Positions 49,850 to 62,109 of a stretch of DNA of 64,000 nucleotides are shown here, piece after piece (position 1 is the stretch's first letter; each line of letters begins with the position of its first letter). Location: positions 180,482,001 through 180,546,000 of the forward strand of contig JBITNC010000001.1 in assembly GCA_050084985.1 (NCBI GenBank). The letters are read 5' to 3'. The translations under genes and the position numbers were made by a program. Below the pieces are notes generated by a model. The model saw only the letters and a list, made by a program, of their open reading frames with translations, made no database searches and was not told the origin of the DNA. Source of the stretch: Nageia nagi (Eukaryota; Pinophyta).

Positions 49850-50722
49850 TTAAAATTAAACCCTTCGACAACTTGTTCTCTTCTGATTTTTTTGTTGTTG
49901 GCATGTAATTTTTTGTTGGAGAATCTTCTTCACAATTATCTTCATCTCTCCTTTGTGCAACAAAAAACTAAAGATCCACTAGCCTTTCTATCAAAAACAA
50001 ATCTAGAGCATAACAAGAAACATATAATCTAATACATGTATCCAAGTTTTTGTCCAATTTATTTAAAGCTTGGATTTAATAAAAGATAAAGCATTGAATG
50101 CCCTTTCGTAATCAATAGAACCCGAAATCATTATTTGACATAATTCATATAATTTGAAATACTCACTAATATTACCTTGAAGATAAGAACTTGGATAAAG
50201 TTTTTGCCCAAAGACATTTAATGGCACCATTTTCTATTGGTTCTAATAATAGAGGGTATTGCTCAATCATAGCAAGTCCAAAATGGTTGGCTTGTGTTGT
50301 CAACAACTCCTTACTTAAAATATCATTAATGTTTTATCCATTATTTTTATAGTTTTACCAAAATATATCCCAATAATTACCATGTATTTGTGAAATAAAT
50401 CATGAATTAACTATTCACCATTATCTATATTCCAAAATTTGGGATTCATGACTACCATAGATTCAAGTAAATCATCTCTTTGAAATCATTCATGGATATC
50501 ATTGGTTAAGGTTGTACAAATATTTCTCAAATTAATATGTGTTTCATAAATATGATTATAAAAAAGAAGATGATTTATAGGTTCATCTTCATATTCTGCT
50601 CCAACCAAATCCCTTCTCATATTTTGAACATGTAACGGTATCAACTTTCTTTTCACCACTATATAAAGATGATCATTGATGCCAAATTTCAAAAAATTGT
50701 TTGTATGTTTAATATTTGTCAT
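49850..50722 (-). pseudogene. hAT-like transposase C-terminal remnant
   Basis: Minus-strand frames read DLLESMVVMNPKFWNIDNGE and LIHDLFHKYMV, and further down YELCQIMISGSIDYERAFNA with LSFIKSKL. The last block resembles the dimerisation region of hAT transposases (ERAFS.L.FIKSKLRNRL). The first stretch is open at 50722-50486. Stops follow. No terminal inverted repeats or target duplication were found. Confidence 0.5.
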
Positions 50723-50939
50723 ATTTTCTCATATTTGAAATAAAGGACCTTTAAAACTGTATGCACCTATATAAAGCATATCCAAAGATAAAGATACTTA
50801 TTTTCTCAAATACATGAAATTAGATATGTATATAGATCTTTCTTAAGCATGTTTCATTAAAGTATTGATTTATGAAACATGTAAATCATATTAAATAAAA
50901 CAAAAACCAATAAAGTAGTCCAAAAGAAACCATAGTTTC

Positions 50940-51311
50940 ATGGTTGGAGCAAAATATACATTCTTCAATTTCAACTATATTCTCAACATTATCAAAATTT
51001 TCATTCAACATTTGCCAAATATCAAATGCTAATCTACAATGCTTAATAAGATTAAAAATATTTTATTTTATACCTATTCGTAATACCATGAGTGCCAAAC
51101 AATTTGTGTGTTGTTCCTCCTTCAAATATCTCTCTTCACCTTCAAGGCTACTCCAATCCTTAGGTTTTGTATAACCTTTTTCCATAAAATGCCAAAGATT
51201 CATGCACATTAACCAAGTTTCCATCTTTTTTTTTTGAATTTGGAAATTTTCTCCATCAAAAATTGGAGCTACAAGATAAATATTATTATTAATTACAATC
51301 AGAGCAATCAC
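50940..51311 (-). pseudogene. copia gag N-terminal domain (DUF4219/UBN2 type)
   Basis: The minus strand reads APIFDGENFQIQKKKMETWL, then LEGEERYLKEEQHTNCLALM, and after a stop NIFNLIKHCRLAFDIWQMLN. This is the usual start of copia gag. It ends near 50940 without zinc knuckle or pol. It may be the target or neighbour of the hAT remnant. Confidence 0.75.
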
Positions 51312-51771
51312 AAATGAGTTAAGGAATCAACCAAAAGGAAACTCCTTCACAATTCTCATAAGTTTTCTAATCTAGCGAGGGTCCAGTTTGATCACATAAA
51401 TCTAAAATAAACAACTCAAACAATAAATTAATATGGCATTTTGCCAAATAAATGATGAATTGATGTTGCCTTTATCATGGAATGTAATCACACACATTCA
51501 CTATGTTATTAAATAGTAATTCTTTATTTTTAGCCTCCACATCACATAATACAGGTACTATATTGGAGATTTGTCTCCAAGAAAAAAAACACATACCCCT
51601 TTATCAATGCCCTTTTATCAACTTCAATCAAACTACATCCTTATGCTTTTAACTTCATCCTCTATACACATTACATGATCTTTGCCTTTGGCTAATCAAT
51701 ACTGGGTATTCCACACCATTCCATATCACTATTGCATGTCTCTTCCACCTTTGAAATGATCGCATCATATG
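51312..51771. other. No gene seen
   Basis: AT-rich sequence leading up to the LTR of gypsy element 3. Confidence 0.4.
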
Positions 51772-52398
51772 TGTAGATGCCTAAAAGTGAATTATTATTT
51801 ATTAAATAATTCATTTTAGAACCTCAATGATGTATTATGTAAAAGGGGTTTAAATAATACCCTAAGTCATGATAAAGCTATGTAATATATTTAGTGGACC
51901 CTTGTGGCATATATAAGGTGTCAAAAAGATTTAAGTCATGTAAAGATGTATCATATATAAAGGAATCAATTGATTACCTTAAACCTTATGGAAAAAGAAT
52001 ATGAGAAGGACTCTAGAGAGATTCTACCACATGTTATATCACTTTGTTATGCATAAATATTATTTGTAAGTTATATATTATATTTGCTATTTGCTATTTG
52101 ATAATTCTTTCATTTGCTCATTGCTACATTCTTGATTGCATTTGTTATATTGCTTATTTTAGGCTACTAGTGGTGTACCTCTTTTAGGCTACCAACAATG
52201 AGCAATTGAATGAATATATGCTTGTATTTTATGTATGTTTCTCTTAGTGGAATCAATATGTCATATAATTAAATATAAGTATCTTTTTGTTATTCATTAT
52301 TACCATATTTTAGATATATGTGACAATAAGAAACAAGTAGACAAATAGTATGTTAATTAACCCCCATAAATAATTATATGCATTATTTTAGGTCTAAA
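51772..52398 (+). repeat. 5' LTR of gypsy element 3
   Basis: Begins TGTAGATGCCTAAAAGTG, the same start as the element 2 LTRs, and ends GGTCTAAA (for GTCTACA). The primer site TGGTGAACCCATCT starts at 52402. Length about 627 bp. Confidence 0.75.
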
Positions 52399-52517
52399 TT
52401 TTGGTGAACCCATCTATTCTATTTGTCTTTCCCTTCTGATGAGATCTTGCAAAACCTCTGTATTGGATCTACACCATTAATAGTGTACATTATTGTTCCT
52501 AGGCCATCAACAACATG

Positions 52518-53530
52518 GAAATGGAGCATATTGTTCCCCTACTTTAAGAATTGAACATGAACATGGATGAAATACAAAAATAAATAACAACTATGAACTA
52601 TTCAAGTAATTTAGCATGTGTTCCTACTATCCAAGCTTGGCCTTCTAATATCACACAATTACAAAGTTTGAATGAGTATGATGGCATCTTCACTTCACCC
52701 TTGAAGGATGACATCCACAATTTTCCCATACCACCTGACCCTAAAGCCCCCATGTTTGAGATGTTTAGTGGAAAACAAGATCCCAAAAACATCTCATTAG
52801 CTTTTAGGAGGAGTGCTTACTAAAGTTAGGATTGAAGGAAATATTGATGGTGAAATTCTTCCCAAGAAGTATTAAAGGGGATGCTAGTCAATGGTTCTAT
52901 GCTCTTCCTAGTAATTTGATTGACTCATTCAAGTCCTTAGTCAAAGCATTCATAGGCTAATACAAGCACAATATCAAGAAGCAAAGCAATGTGTCCAAAT
53001 TATGCACACTTTGATAAGGAATCAATGAAACCCTAGAGAAGTATATTGTATGCTTCAAAAAGGTATGACAATATATTATAAGTAAATTAGATGAGCATGA
53101 AATTTGTGTTATTTTTTGTGAATCTATTATACATGTTCATTTGCATGCTCCTAGCACTAAAGATATAGGTTTTAGTGTACTATTCCAACATTTATTGTAA
53201 AAATAAAAGATATTATTAGCTTTAGGGGAGCTTAAGTATGCACCTAACCATTTTATTAAAGATAATCGCAAAACACATGCAAAGAAAGATGAAAAACTAG
53301 TACCTATGGTGAATAGACCTACTTCTGCTCCAAAGTTGCAAAGGTCTAATACTGCAAAATAGAATTCATACATATTTGTAGTGCAACCATGCATTATTTT
53401 GAGGGATCTAATGAAAAAAGGACTTTTGCATCCCCTTGAATGCTCTCCTAAATATGATAATACCCCATGGGATGCTTTGATTCCTATTCGACTTACCATA
53501 AAAAAAAGGGTATGCTACAATTTTTTGTAA
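52518..53530 (+). pseudogene. gag of gypsy element 3
   Basis: Starts MEMEHIVPLL and changes frame near 52830. The core MVKFFPRSIKGDASQWFYAL, then YKHNIKKQSN and FCESIIHVHLHAP aligns with gag of element 1 (FFP.SLEGDAQEWFYALP, YKHNIKK, PLQSYVIDYTH). The later LRDLMKKGLLHPL matches LKDLVEKGLLQPL of element 1. Multiple stops. This is the best evidence that elements 1 and 3 are relatives. Confidence 0.8.
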
Positions 53531-53549
53531 GATATTAGAGACAACAATA

Positions 53550-54500
53550 TTGGACCTTATTGAGCAAGGAAGGTATAAAATTTATGAAAGCCTTGCCAAC
53601 CAAGGACCTATAATTAATATTATGTCAATGGACAAGGAGGTTTTTACTAACTTGATAAGAGGATGCCCATGCCATGTTCCAAATCTAGTCATAATAGGAC
53701 AAGTAAGTATCCCACTTGATCCTAAAGTTTATAGCATGATTGATCAATTGAAAAATACACTTGCAAAAATTAGTCTATATGATCTTATTTCTTCTTCTCA
53801 AGTTCATAGGGATATATTATATGCCTTATTTAAAAATGAAACTATCCCTACTAATATTTTAGCTTCCATGTTTTCTAAAAAAATTAGAACCATTAAGGAA
53901 TGTGCTACTATTTCTTTTTACAAATATGAAAAGCTTAATCAAGAATTGTTAGATGAATGTTCAACTTTATATATCACACCTATGGTTGATGGATGGGAAG
54001 TTAAATGAACAATGGTAGATAATGGATTAGTTATCAATGTATGCTCTAATAATTTTTTTATTCAATTGTAAGAGAAAGGTGTAGAAATCCCTCCATTAGA
54101 AGAAGTTGCTTTCAGACTTAGGGTCTATGATAGCTCATCAAAGAAACCATTGGGAATAGCTACAATTATGATTACTATAGATGTCAGGATTATAGTAGTA
54201 AAATTTCAAGTTGTAGAGTCCAAGTTATCATATAACATGCTATTGGGGAGACCTTGGATTCATGATATGGATGCAATACCATTCAAATTACATGGAATAT
54301 TGAAGTTCAAATTTCAAGGTGAAGTACATACATTCATTGGAGATCTTAAACCATATGCACTTTGTAATGTTGCTAATTTTGAAGATCTTTCCATGTTACT
54401 ACTACGATATGAGATAGAACCCTTAGAATATCCTACACTGGGGGAAACTACAAAAAAAGATCCAAATCATAAAGATAGATATGGGAACCTACATAACTGA
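53550..54500 (+). pseudogene. gag-pol linker and protease of gypsy element 3
   Basis: An open stretch of 152 codons (53550-54008) has the linker blocks LAKISLYDLISSSQVHRDIL and LYITPMVDGWEVK. After one stop the protease begins with MVDNGLVINVCS (DNG at the DSG/DTG position). It continues LEEVAFRLRVYDSSSKKPLG and ESKLSYNMLLGRPWIHDMDA, the conserved Tat/Ogre protease region. The role is polyprotein cleavage; this copy is broken. Confidence 0.85.
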
Positions 54501-55300
54501 TGACACATACCTCTCTACATCCATACAATATTTGGGATGGTCCCAAATGTTAGCTATTGAAGGCATGAAAATAATGAAGATAGTGACCAATCTTACTCTT
54601 CCTTTTCTAAAATGTCAAATTAGACCTCTTTAATGGATATACTATCATCTTCTAAACCAAGTAAGACATTTCCCTCTTTATTTGTTCATAAGTACATGGT
54701 TCAAAATTATAAATACAAAGGGGGGTTTAGGAAAATTTGAATAAGGAATTTCTACTTTCCCTGATATTTCTGAGGCTCAAATGACCAAAACAAGCTTGGG
54801 TAGTGGGGGTCAAATAAAATAAAAATGGGATCCTATTAAATTTGTTAAAGAATGTAATTTGATAGAGTTATTATATGATATTAATGTATATACATGGATT
54901 CATGATTCTATATCTCTTGAATTTAAGTATTTTAGTACTGATGATGATCTTCTTGAATACTTAGGGGCACACTCAAAATTGCCCAAATCTAATGAGAAAT
55001 GCAAAGAAACTTATATCCTTAATGAATATGCTTATTTTGGTCAAGAGATGAATTTTCATGAAGTATTGTAGGTCCAACCCTTAGATTTAGCTAATGATGT
55101 TATACCAAGCATTAAGGAGTTGCCATCATTATTGTAAAATAAAGAAGATCTCACATTTCCATAAGAAGAGTTGATACACATCAATATTGGCACCTTAGAT
55201 GATGAAAGATGGATACAAATTAGAGCAGCCCTACCTCCTCCATAGCAAGAAAGGTACAAACTATATTTATTAAATATTATATGAATTTTGCTTAGTATTA
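54501..55300 (+). pseudogene. Region between protease and RT of gypsy element 3
   Basis: Several short frames continue in the plus direction (54859-55071, with VYTWIHDSISLEFKYFSTDD), without a recognised domain. The equivalent region in Tat elements is variable. Confidence 0.4.
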
Positions 55301-55304
55301 TGAT

Positions 55305-55695
55305 GATATGGTAGGTTTAGATCCTTCATTTGTTATGCATAATTTACCACTAAAAGAGGAAGACAATCCAATCAAACAAAAACCAAGAAAGATGCATCCT
55401 TCCAAGGTAATACTAGTCAAGAAAGAAATTGAGAAGTATTTGAATGCTGGATTCATAAGGCTAATTGGCCATTATAAATGGATGGCAAATATTATCCATA
55501 TTTCTAAACCAACTAGTGAGATTCAAGTATGTACTAATTTTTGTGTTATTAATAATGCTTATCCAAAAGATGATTTTCCATTGCCTAATATTGATATCAT
55601 TGTTGATAGTATAGTTGGTCATGATACATTATCATTTATGGATGGATTCATTGGATATAACAAAATATTGATTAACCATGCTAACTATTGATCAG
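55305..55695 (+). pseudogene. Gypsy RT N-terminal part
   Basis: The open frame 55308-55691 reads KQKPRKMHPSKVILVKKEIE, AGFIRLIGHYKWMANIIHIS, IQVCTNFCVINNAYPKDDFP and LPNIDIIVDSIVGHDTLSFM, then DGFIGYNKI. These are RT blocks 1-3. RT is cut before MPFGL and YVDD by truncation rather than gradual decay, as the frame before is intact. Confidence 0.88.
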
Positions 55696-55700
55696 TATAG

Positions 55701-56785
55701 CATAACCTCAACGGTTTGGTCTAGTTGTGTTCTCCACTTCCCATAATGATAGATTTTTTAAAAGAGCAAAAGGTGGTGGGGATGCGCTCATGTTGGTTTT
55801 CTACTCAATATTTGATTTATAGGTTGATTCATATCTATGTTTAAGGTCAAAAGTAATAGAAAAGGAATAAAAAGGTAAAGAGTTATATGAAAGAAACAAG
55901 TAAACAAACAAATAAAATAGGAAATTTATAACCCAAGCATTGTAACATAGGCAACAATCTATAGCCAAGATTAAGAATAGCAGTCTATCTTGCACTTAGG
56001 ATCTCACAATCATAATGCATAGCCACAATTTGTAGAAGACATTCCATGCATAACATTCACAAAAGCAATAACAAACACTTTTTTCAAGAGGGCAAAGCAT
56101 TTTCTATTTGCATTTTTATATGTGAATTGCTTTTATAGATTAGGACAAATTTGTTAAAATGTTCAACCTTCTTAATTTCTAAAAACTAGCTATTTATACA
56201 ACTCCCCCCTTCTTTGGGTGGTTGAATCTCATTAACATACATTACTACTAGCATTGAATAAAGCAACTACATAACATTATTTACATAAATGTTACAACTA
56301 TGATAGATTATACAATGAACAAGTACTAATCAACATCAACTATCTAAATTATTTAAGGATTTATAACTTCTAATCAGCCATGTCCATAGAGCTAAATCTT
56401 TTTGACATGTCATTTAATATTCCTTCCTTAGCCTTGTAGTTGATTAAATATAACACTATTACTGATTAAAGGTAGCATTGTAGTTAATTGAGTAGTTATT
56501 TGATTGCACACTGATTGATACAATTTGGTTGTATGCTTTATTAACCTCCATTTGCTTCTTTGTAATCTTTATGATCTACTGTTGATGTCAATAATCAGAG
56601 TAATGTTGGTTGGTAGACATTATGTTTACTTGAATCAAGAAGAATTACCAATATTATGTGAAAATGAGTTGGTGTTGACACATTAAAAGGGACTCAAGGG
56701 TCAAACACTTAATATGAAGTGTACTCAAGTATTCTTTCTTATGCACTACTCTTTTACTTGCTTGGTAAGCTCTATGTTCTTCTTC
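55701..56785. other. No gene seen
   Basis: AT-rich, no domain recognised on either strand. Confidence 0.4.
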
Positions 56786-56789
56786 CACG

Positions 56790-57310
56790 CTTTATTGATG
56801 ATCTAGTTCTTTTGGGACCTACTGATTTTAGCCAAAAATTATGACATCATCCTTCAAAATCCTTAAGCTCTACCAATGATCTGGTTCATTCAAAATCTAT
56901 TGATTTTAGCTAAAACTTATGATATCATCCTTCAAAATCCCCAAACTCTATTGATGATCTAGTTCATTTAGGACCCATTGATTTTAGCTAAAACTCATGA
57001 TGTCATCTTCCAAAATTCCCAAGCTCTATCAATGATCTAGTTCTTTAATAACCCACTAATTTTAGCCAAAACTCATGATGTCATCTTCTAGGATGGGCAA
57101 GCTTTATAGAATTTTTGATTTCTTTGAGACCTACTGATTTCCATAGAAAAAGGAGATATCACCTTCTGAAATCACTAGGCTCTATTGATATTCTTCAAAA
57201 ATTTGCACCCATTACTACCTATTTTGGGACCCATCAATTTTGATTAAAAAATTTGACATCATGCTTCAAAATCCTTGGGTACTATTGGTATTTTTTAAAA
57301 GTTGAACTCT
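56790..57310. repeat. 78-bp tandem repeat, four good and two or three decayed copies
   Basis: GATCTAGTTC or its one-base variant occurs at 56800, 56878, 56956 and 57034, spaced exactly 78. Each unit has GATTTTAGCYAAAA and TCATCYTYCAAAATCC. More diverged units follow to about 57310. The period is divisible by three, and the array lies just 3' of the minus-strand coding region at 57880-61550. Confidence 0.88.
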
Positions 57311-57879
57311 GCATATATACAAGTCTTGGACTTTCATGCCAACAATTTCTAGAGACTCTAAGGCAACAAATATGACTTCAAGAATCTTTGATACATGACT
57401 TCTTGATTGCACTTTGATAATATGACATAATTTTTGGGGAATCTAAACTCATGGCTATTAAAGAATAAAAGAATACAAATTTAACACAAGTCTTATTCAC
57501 ATAATTTTTGAGTAACCTTATTTACATACTCCCCAGGTATTGAAGAAAGACAAAACTCCTGGATGACTTTATTTACCAAAAAGAATAACACCCAACACTC
57601 TAGAGAAAAGAAATGAAAAAGGGGGAAGGGTTTAAATAATAAGATTTTTACAATACATGAAGACTCTAAAAGAATGGCATTTCCTTTAGGTACTCTTATG
57701 TACATAGTTTCTAGGTATTAAAAAAATGAAATAATGAAGAATGAAGAATAGTAGGATTACTCAAATTTTGAGTGTTATTTTGTAAGAATACAATCTTTTG
57801 GTAGCTCTTAGGGGTCTTTGCTTGCTAGAGAAAAGAACTCATCAACTACTGCTCCTAGTAGCTTGCCCAAAAGTGGACC

Positions 57880-60800
57880 TGGTTGCAGTTTCAATTGCTA
57901 CCATCATGTCTAGAGGGAGGAATGCCTACATCCTTTTATTTAGTTCACTTAATTCTTTATGATCAACTTGTGAGAGGATTAGTGATACGTTGATATTCTT
58001 AGTATCTATTCTCAACCCTTCTAGGATATTGCTTAGCTTTCCATCATGTAAAAACTTTACAATGGCTTTCTGGGCCAATTCATTTATTTGCTATAGATTT
58101 GAGATTTGCATCTCAGAGAAAGATTGTTCCAAAAATTATATGGTATTGGCTACCTAATTGGTAGCACTACCCTATACATTATGCTCTTCCCATATTTTGG
58201 AAGCTTTTATTTCAACTAAAGAATTAAAGAATTTATTAACAAATCCCAACTTTGTTATGAGTTAGTGTTTATTTATATCCATGTTGAATGCTAAGCTCTG
58301 GAGATCATAGATTTCTTGAATTCTTTTCTGATAAGACTACTTACACTTTGGAGAGATCATCGCAAACTCCTTTTCAATTAGAATCCTTATTCAAACCTAC
58401 ATCCTCTCTAACACTTTCTTAGGTATGTCTAGAGCTAGCTTATGAAGAGCACTTTGAGCATGAAATTCTTTAATGGCTTGTATTGTTTGTTCCTTGAGTA
58501 GGTGTAAGTGAGATAATGTTATCATTTTATCACCAACTTACTCTACCAAGGATTTTCTAAAATTCTTCATTAGCAGTAATAGCTTTGCATTATCTTATGG
58601 TAGAATTTTATTTGTTGCACTAATAGTTTGCATTTTGGCCTCAATCTATTTTATTTTTTGAGCATCCATAATTGCAACCTAAGCTTTGAGTTCTTCTATT
58701 ACTTGGTTTGCAATGTTTATCTCATCCTTTGATGTCACCATGCTCTTATCAAGTTATATTTTTTACTTCTCAAGCTTTATAATCAAATCCTTATTACTAC
58801 TCTACAACTTGGTTATTTTCTTATCTTTAAGGGAGCATTCCTTCTTATATTGATCAATCTTCTTATTCAATTTCTTAATTTTAGTCTCCATTGACTGAAG
58901 AATTTTTCCAACTACCATTGAAGTGTTCACTAGAAATCTAGACTAATCAATAGTTGGTGCACTCTGCATATTTATACTTACTACTACCATGGGAGTAAAC
59001 TCTAGATGTCCTTTGAAAGGCATCTGAGTAATTTTTATATCCTCCATCTCTATCACTTTGTTTAAAATTCTCGACTATTGCTTAGGGAGCATTGGAGATT
59101 TATATATAAAAGTTTCTCAATTAATGGGCTCTATAATTTATGTAGAAAAAATGGATTTTATTTCCTCTTGCAAGGCAATAGGGATAAAAGAATGAGTGGA
59201 AACTATTTCACCTACAATAGGCATCTCAGTTTGCTAAATTGGTTGGGATTTCTAGGGAGGTGTTTGATACTAGAATTCTAGTTCTAGTTTGACCTCTTCC
59301 ATTACCTCATCCATTAGGATAGAGTCCTTTTTGAATTTATCATCATCATCATCTCCTAGCCCTCCTCTAGGTGCCCCTATTACTATCTTTCTAGCCTTAG
59401 GTACACTTTCCCTACTTTGTTGCATCTAGATTTCTTCTTCTACTAGGGTTTCTTCTTGTTGTTATTATTGGGCTTGTTCTACACCACCAACTTCAATATA
59501 TTGTGGCTCTTTAAACTCTTTAGGATAAAATTTTTTTGTTTCTTGTATGACTACCTTTGGCACTTCTTCCACTACTTTTGAAGGTGAAGGTATAGTCACT
59601 TGTGACTATGACCTTGTTGTGACTAACTGGGGCATTTCTATGGGCCTTTGCTCCTTCTCTAATTTCTATTCTTTTTGAGAAAGAGTTTGAATCTTTCTTT
59701 TCTTCTTAGGAGAAGGTTCCTAGGAAGAAATGGTGGTGTTTGAAGGGTCTTATTCCCCCTTTTTTGGAGCTCAAACCACACTAGATGTTCACTCTGTATG
59801 CACTATCCTCTCCTCTATAGAAGGTTTCTCATAAAAATGAGAAGGGGCTATCCCAACTCTAGCAAAGGATCTTTAGAATACTTTACCTTCCAATATTTAT
59901 TGTATTTGATTTTTTCAAACAATTCACCTTCAATGTGGTGAATTTTTATGGTGTATTCAAATCTAAATTTTATGAAATAATGAATTTTATTGGGACCCCA
60001 CTTAAGATATATTAATTAGATGAGGACCTTTGAGTATAATTCCTTCCAAATCCATCCAAGCTTTATTTAGAGGTACAAATTCCCAATCTAGGTATAATTC
60101 TACCTCTTGCTCCATTTTATTTACAAAATATTCAATATTTGGGTCTATTATCATGGATGAATGTTGGACATTTTTTGCTAGTCCTTATAAATTGATTCAT
60201 TTCCTCTGATGGGTCATAAATCCATGAAGTTCACACCTTATCTAATTTCAAATTTTATACAATAAACTGGGTAATACTATCTATACATCCTATCTCTAAT
60301 AGAGTGAATTTTTCTATAGATGCTGGTATATTTACAATAGACTTGAAATTGCCCCCAACCCCATATTTACTTTCTATAGCACAAATATACCTACACATTT
60401 ATATTGAATATAATTAGGGGGTAATGTACTTGGGAAAAAATAAGGGTTTTTCAAAATACCCATACCTTATTATTACGATGCAATCTCTTAAGAAGTACTA
60501 GTCATCGATTTTATTTCCACCTTGTAGCTCCCTCATTATGCTCTTATGTAGCCTACTGGAAATTTTTTTAGTCAAAATTTTAATTGTAGTTGCATATAAG
60601 TTGTCCATAAATTCATAGTAAGATCCATCAACTTAGTCAAAACTAGCACCATCATGTCAATTGGCACCGTTGCAGTACTGGAACTAGTTGGCTCAATTGG
60701 GAGCCCTGCCTCTATAAGTTTGTCCAAATTTTGATGGACAAAAATCCACTAGAGATTGGAAGAATGTATAAAATCTCATTTTCCTATTTTTAATAAATAT

Positions 60801-61550
60801 TTCTTAATTTCTTTGATTATGAATGTTGGAAAATCATAGCAAACATGTGCCTTTGAGATATTATAGGCCATACACACCATGGCTTCATCTGCTTCTATCT
60901 AGGTCTTCTTTCCTAGAATGACCATGAGTGCTTGTAGCACTTCTCTATCTTTCTTCCTTTCAAAAAGAGCTATTTGGTAGCTTTCCAAGAGTTTTTCCTT
61001 TCTGCTATCCTACTATCTTCCACTAATCTAGCTCAGCATCTCATCTTGATTGATGTAAAAATCAAATTTCTCTTTTTTTCAAATCAATTGATCTTTTAAC
61101 ATGAAATGTTCAATCTACTGGAATAGAAAATGCTTAGATAATAGAATCAAGAGAGTAATATAACATTGCTTCAAATACTGGCTCAGTCATATCTCCCTCT
61201 TCAATGCTCTTGAATATACCAATTTGGTACCCCTTTTGATGATGCATGTGTGCTAGGGAGTATAAGAGCTTTAGGTAGGTGAAGGACTCATAGGGCACAT
61301 AATATGCCAAGCCTTGATCAATCATAACATCCCTTCTTGAATGAGCAAGGGTTTTATTTTTCTCACCTCAAGTGTACTAAGCCTTAAAAGAATATGGATA
61401 GGGTTAGCTCTCCATGTATCCATGTGATTGATTACTCCCATCTCAGTTCAATTCACTCTTGGAGTATTCTTGAGATATTCTTCTTATAGAGAGAGCAAGT
61501 TAGTGTTGATTTGTTGCACTTCGATTGCAAAAGATGATTGAGAGGTTGCC
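57880..61550 (-). pseudogene. Long decayed unrecognised coding region
   Basis: From ATG near 61550 (MATSQSSFAIEVQQINTNLL) a protein-like reading can be followed for about 3.6 kb on the minus strand through many stops and some frame changes. Readable blocks include GLAYYVPYESFTYLKLLYSL (61310), IKILTKKISSRLHKSIMREL, RYGYFEKPLFFPKYITPL, an acidic run GLGDDDDDKFKKDS (about 59340), KIKKLNKKIDQYKKECSLKD and other coiled-coil-like segments (58900-58300), and MMVAIETATRSTFGQAT near the end. Many stops fall where glutamine fits. I do not recognise the family. It lies downstream of integrase (62.1-63.25 kb) in the same direction, like the accessory region at 45.5-49.0 kb. Confidence 0.55.
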
Positions 61551-62100
61551 ATGATATTATCACCTTTATTTGAACCTCTAGTAATCATTAAAAACTGATT
61601 GCCAACTTCTCTTTTTCTTAATACAACTCGATTCTAAAATCTCTTAGCTCTAAATGCTCTAAAAACTTGAGTGCTCAAAATTTGCTAAGTGTTGAACTAT
61701 AGAGCATGGGAGAAGTTTTATTTGTCCAAGGTTCACAAGATTTCTATTAATGGTAATTACTTCTTGAGGATCTCAAGACCCATGCATTGTATGGATTGAG
61801 CTGGCATAAGTTGGATTAATAAATTCAAAGCACACTAGACTTAATTTGTAGTACTACTACAATGGTTCATGAAATACAAGGAAATATTTCCTTAAATGCT
61901 ATTTAATTCAATGATATATGGGCAACATGTTAGCATTAATTCTTGACTATGTTGAATTAAAGTTGACAGCTAGGTAGCATGCTAACATTAACTCCTAATA
62001 ATACTGAATTAAATTTGATCATTAAAGACTATTTACTTTTTCAAAAGTTATGCAATAATAATAATAATTTTTTTTTGAAATAAATATTTACAATATTTAT
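61551..62100. other. Spacer with a short duplication
   Basis: CATGTTAGCATTAATTC and CATGCTAACATTAACTC (about 61927-62000) begin two copies of a unit of about 55-60 bp. No gene seen. Confidence 0.5.
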
Positions 62101-62109
62101 ACTATACAA

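Larger units (their letters stand above)
51772..55700 (+). mobile_element. Gypsy element 3, 5' half with gag, protease and start of RT
   Basis: LTR, primer site, gag, linker, protease and the N-terminal part of RT follow each other in the plus direction. Homology stops near 55690, before the RT catalytic YVDD motif. No 3' LTR is in the window. LTR start and primer site are like element 2, and gag is like element 1. This makes it the pol-bearing relative of the two PMD elements. Confidence 0.85.
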
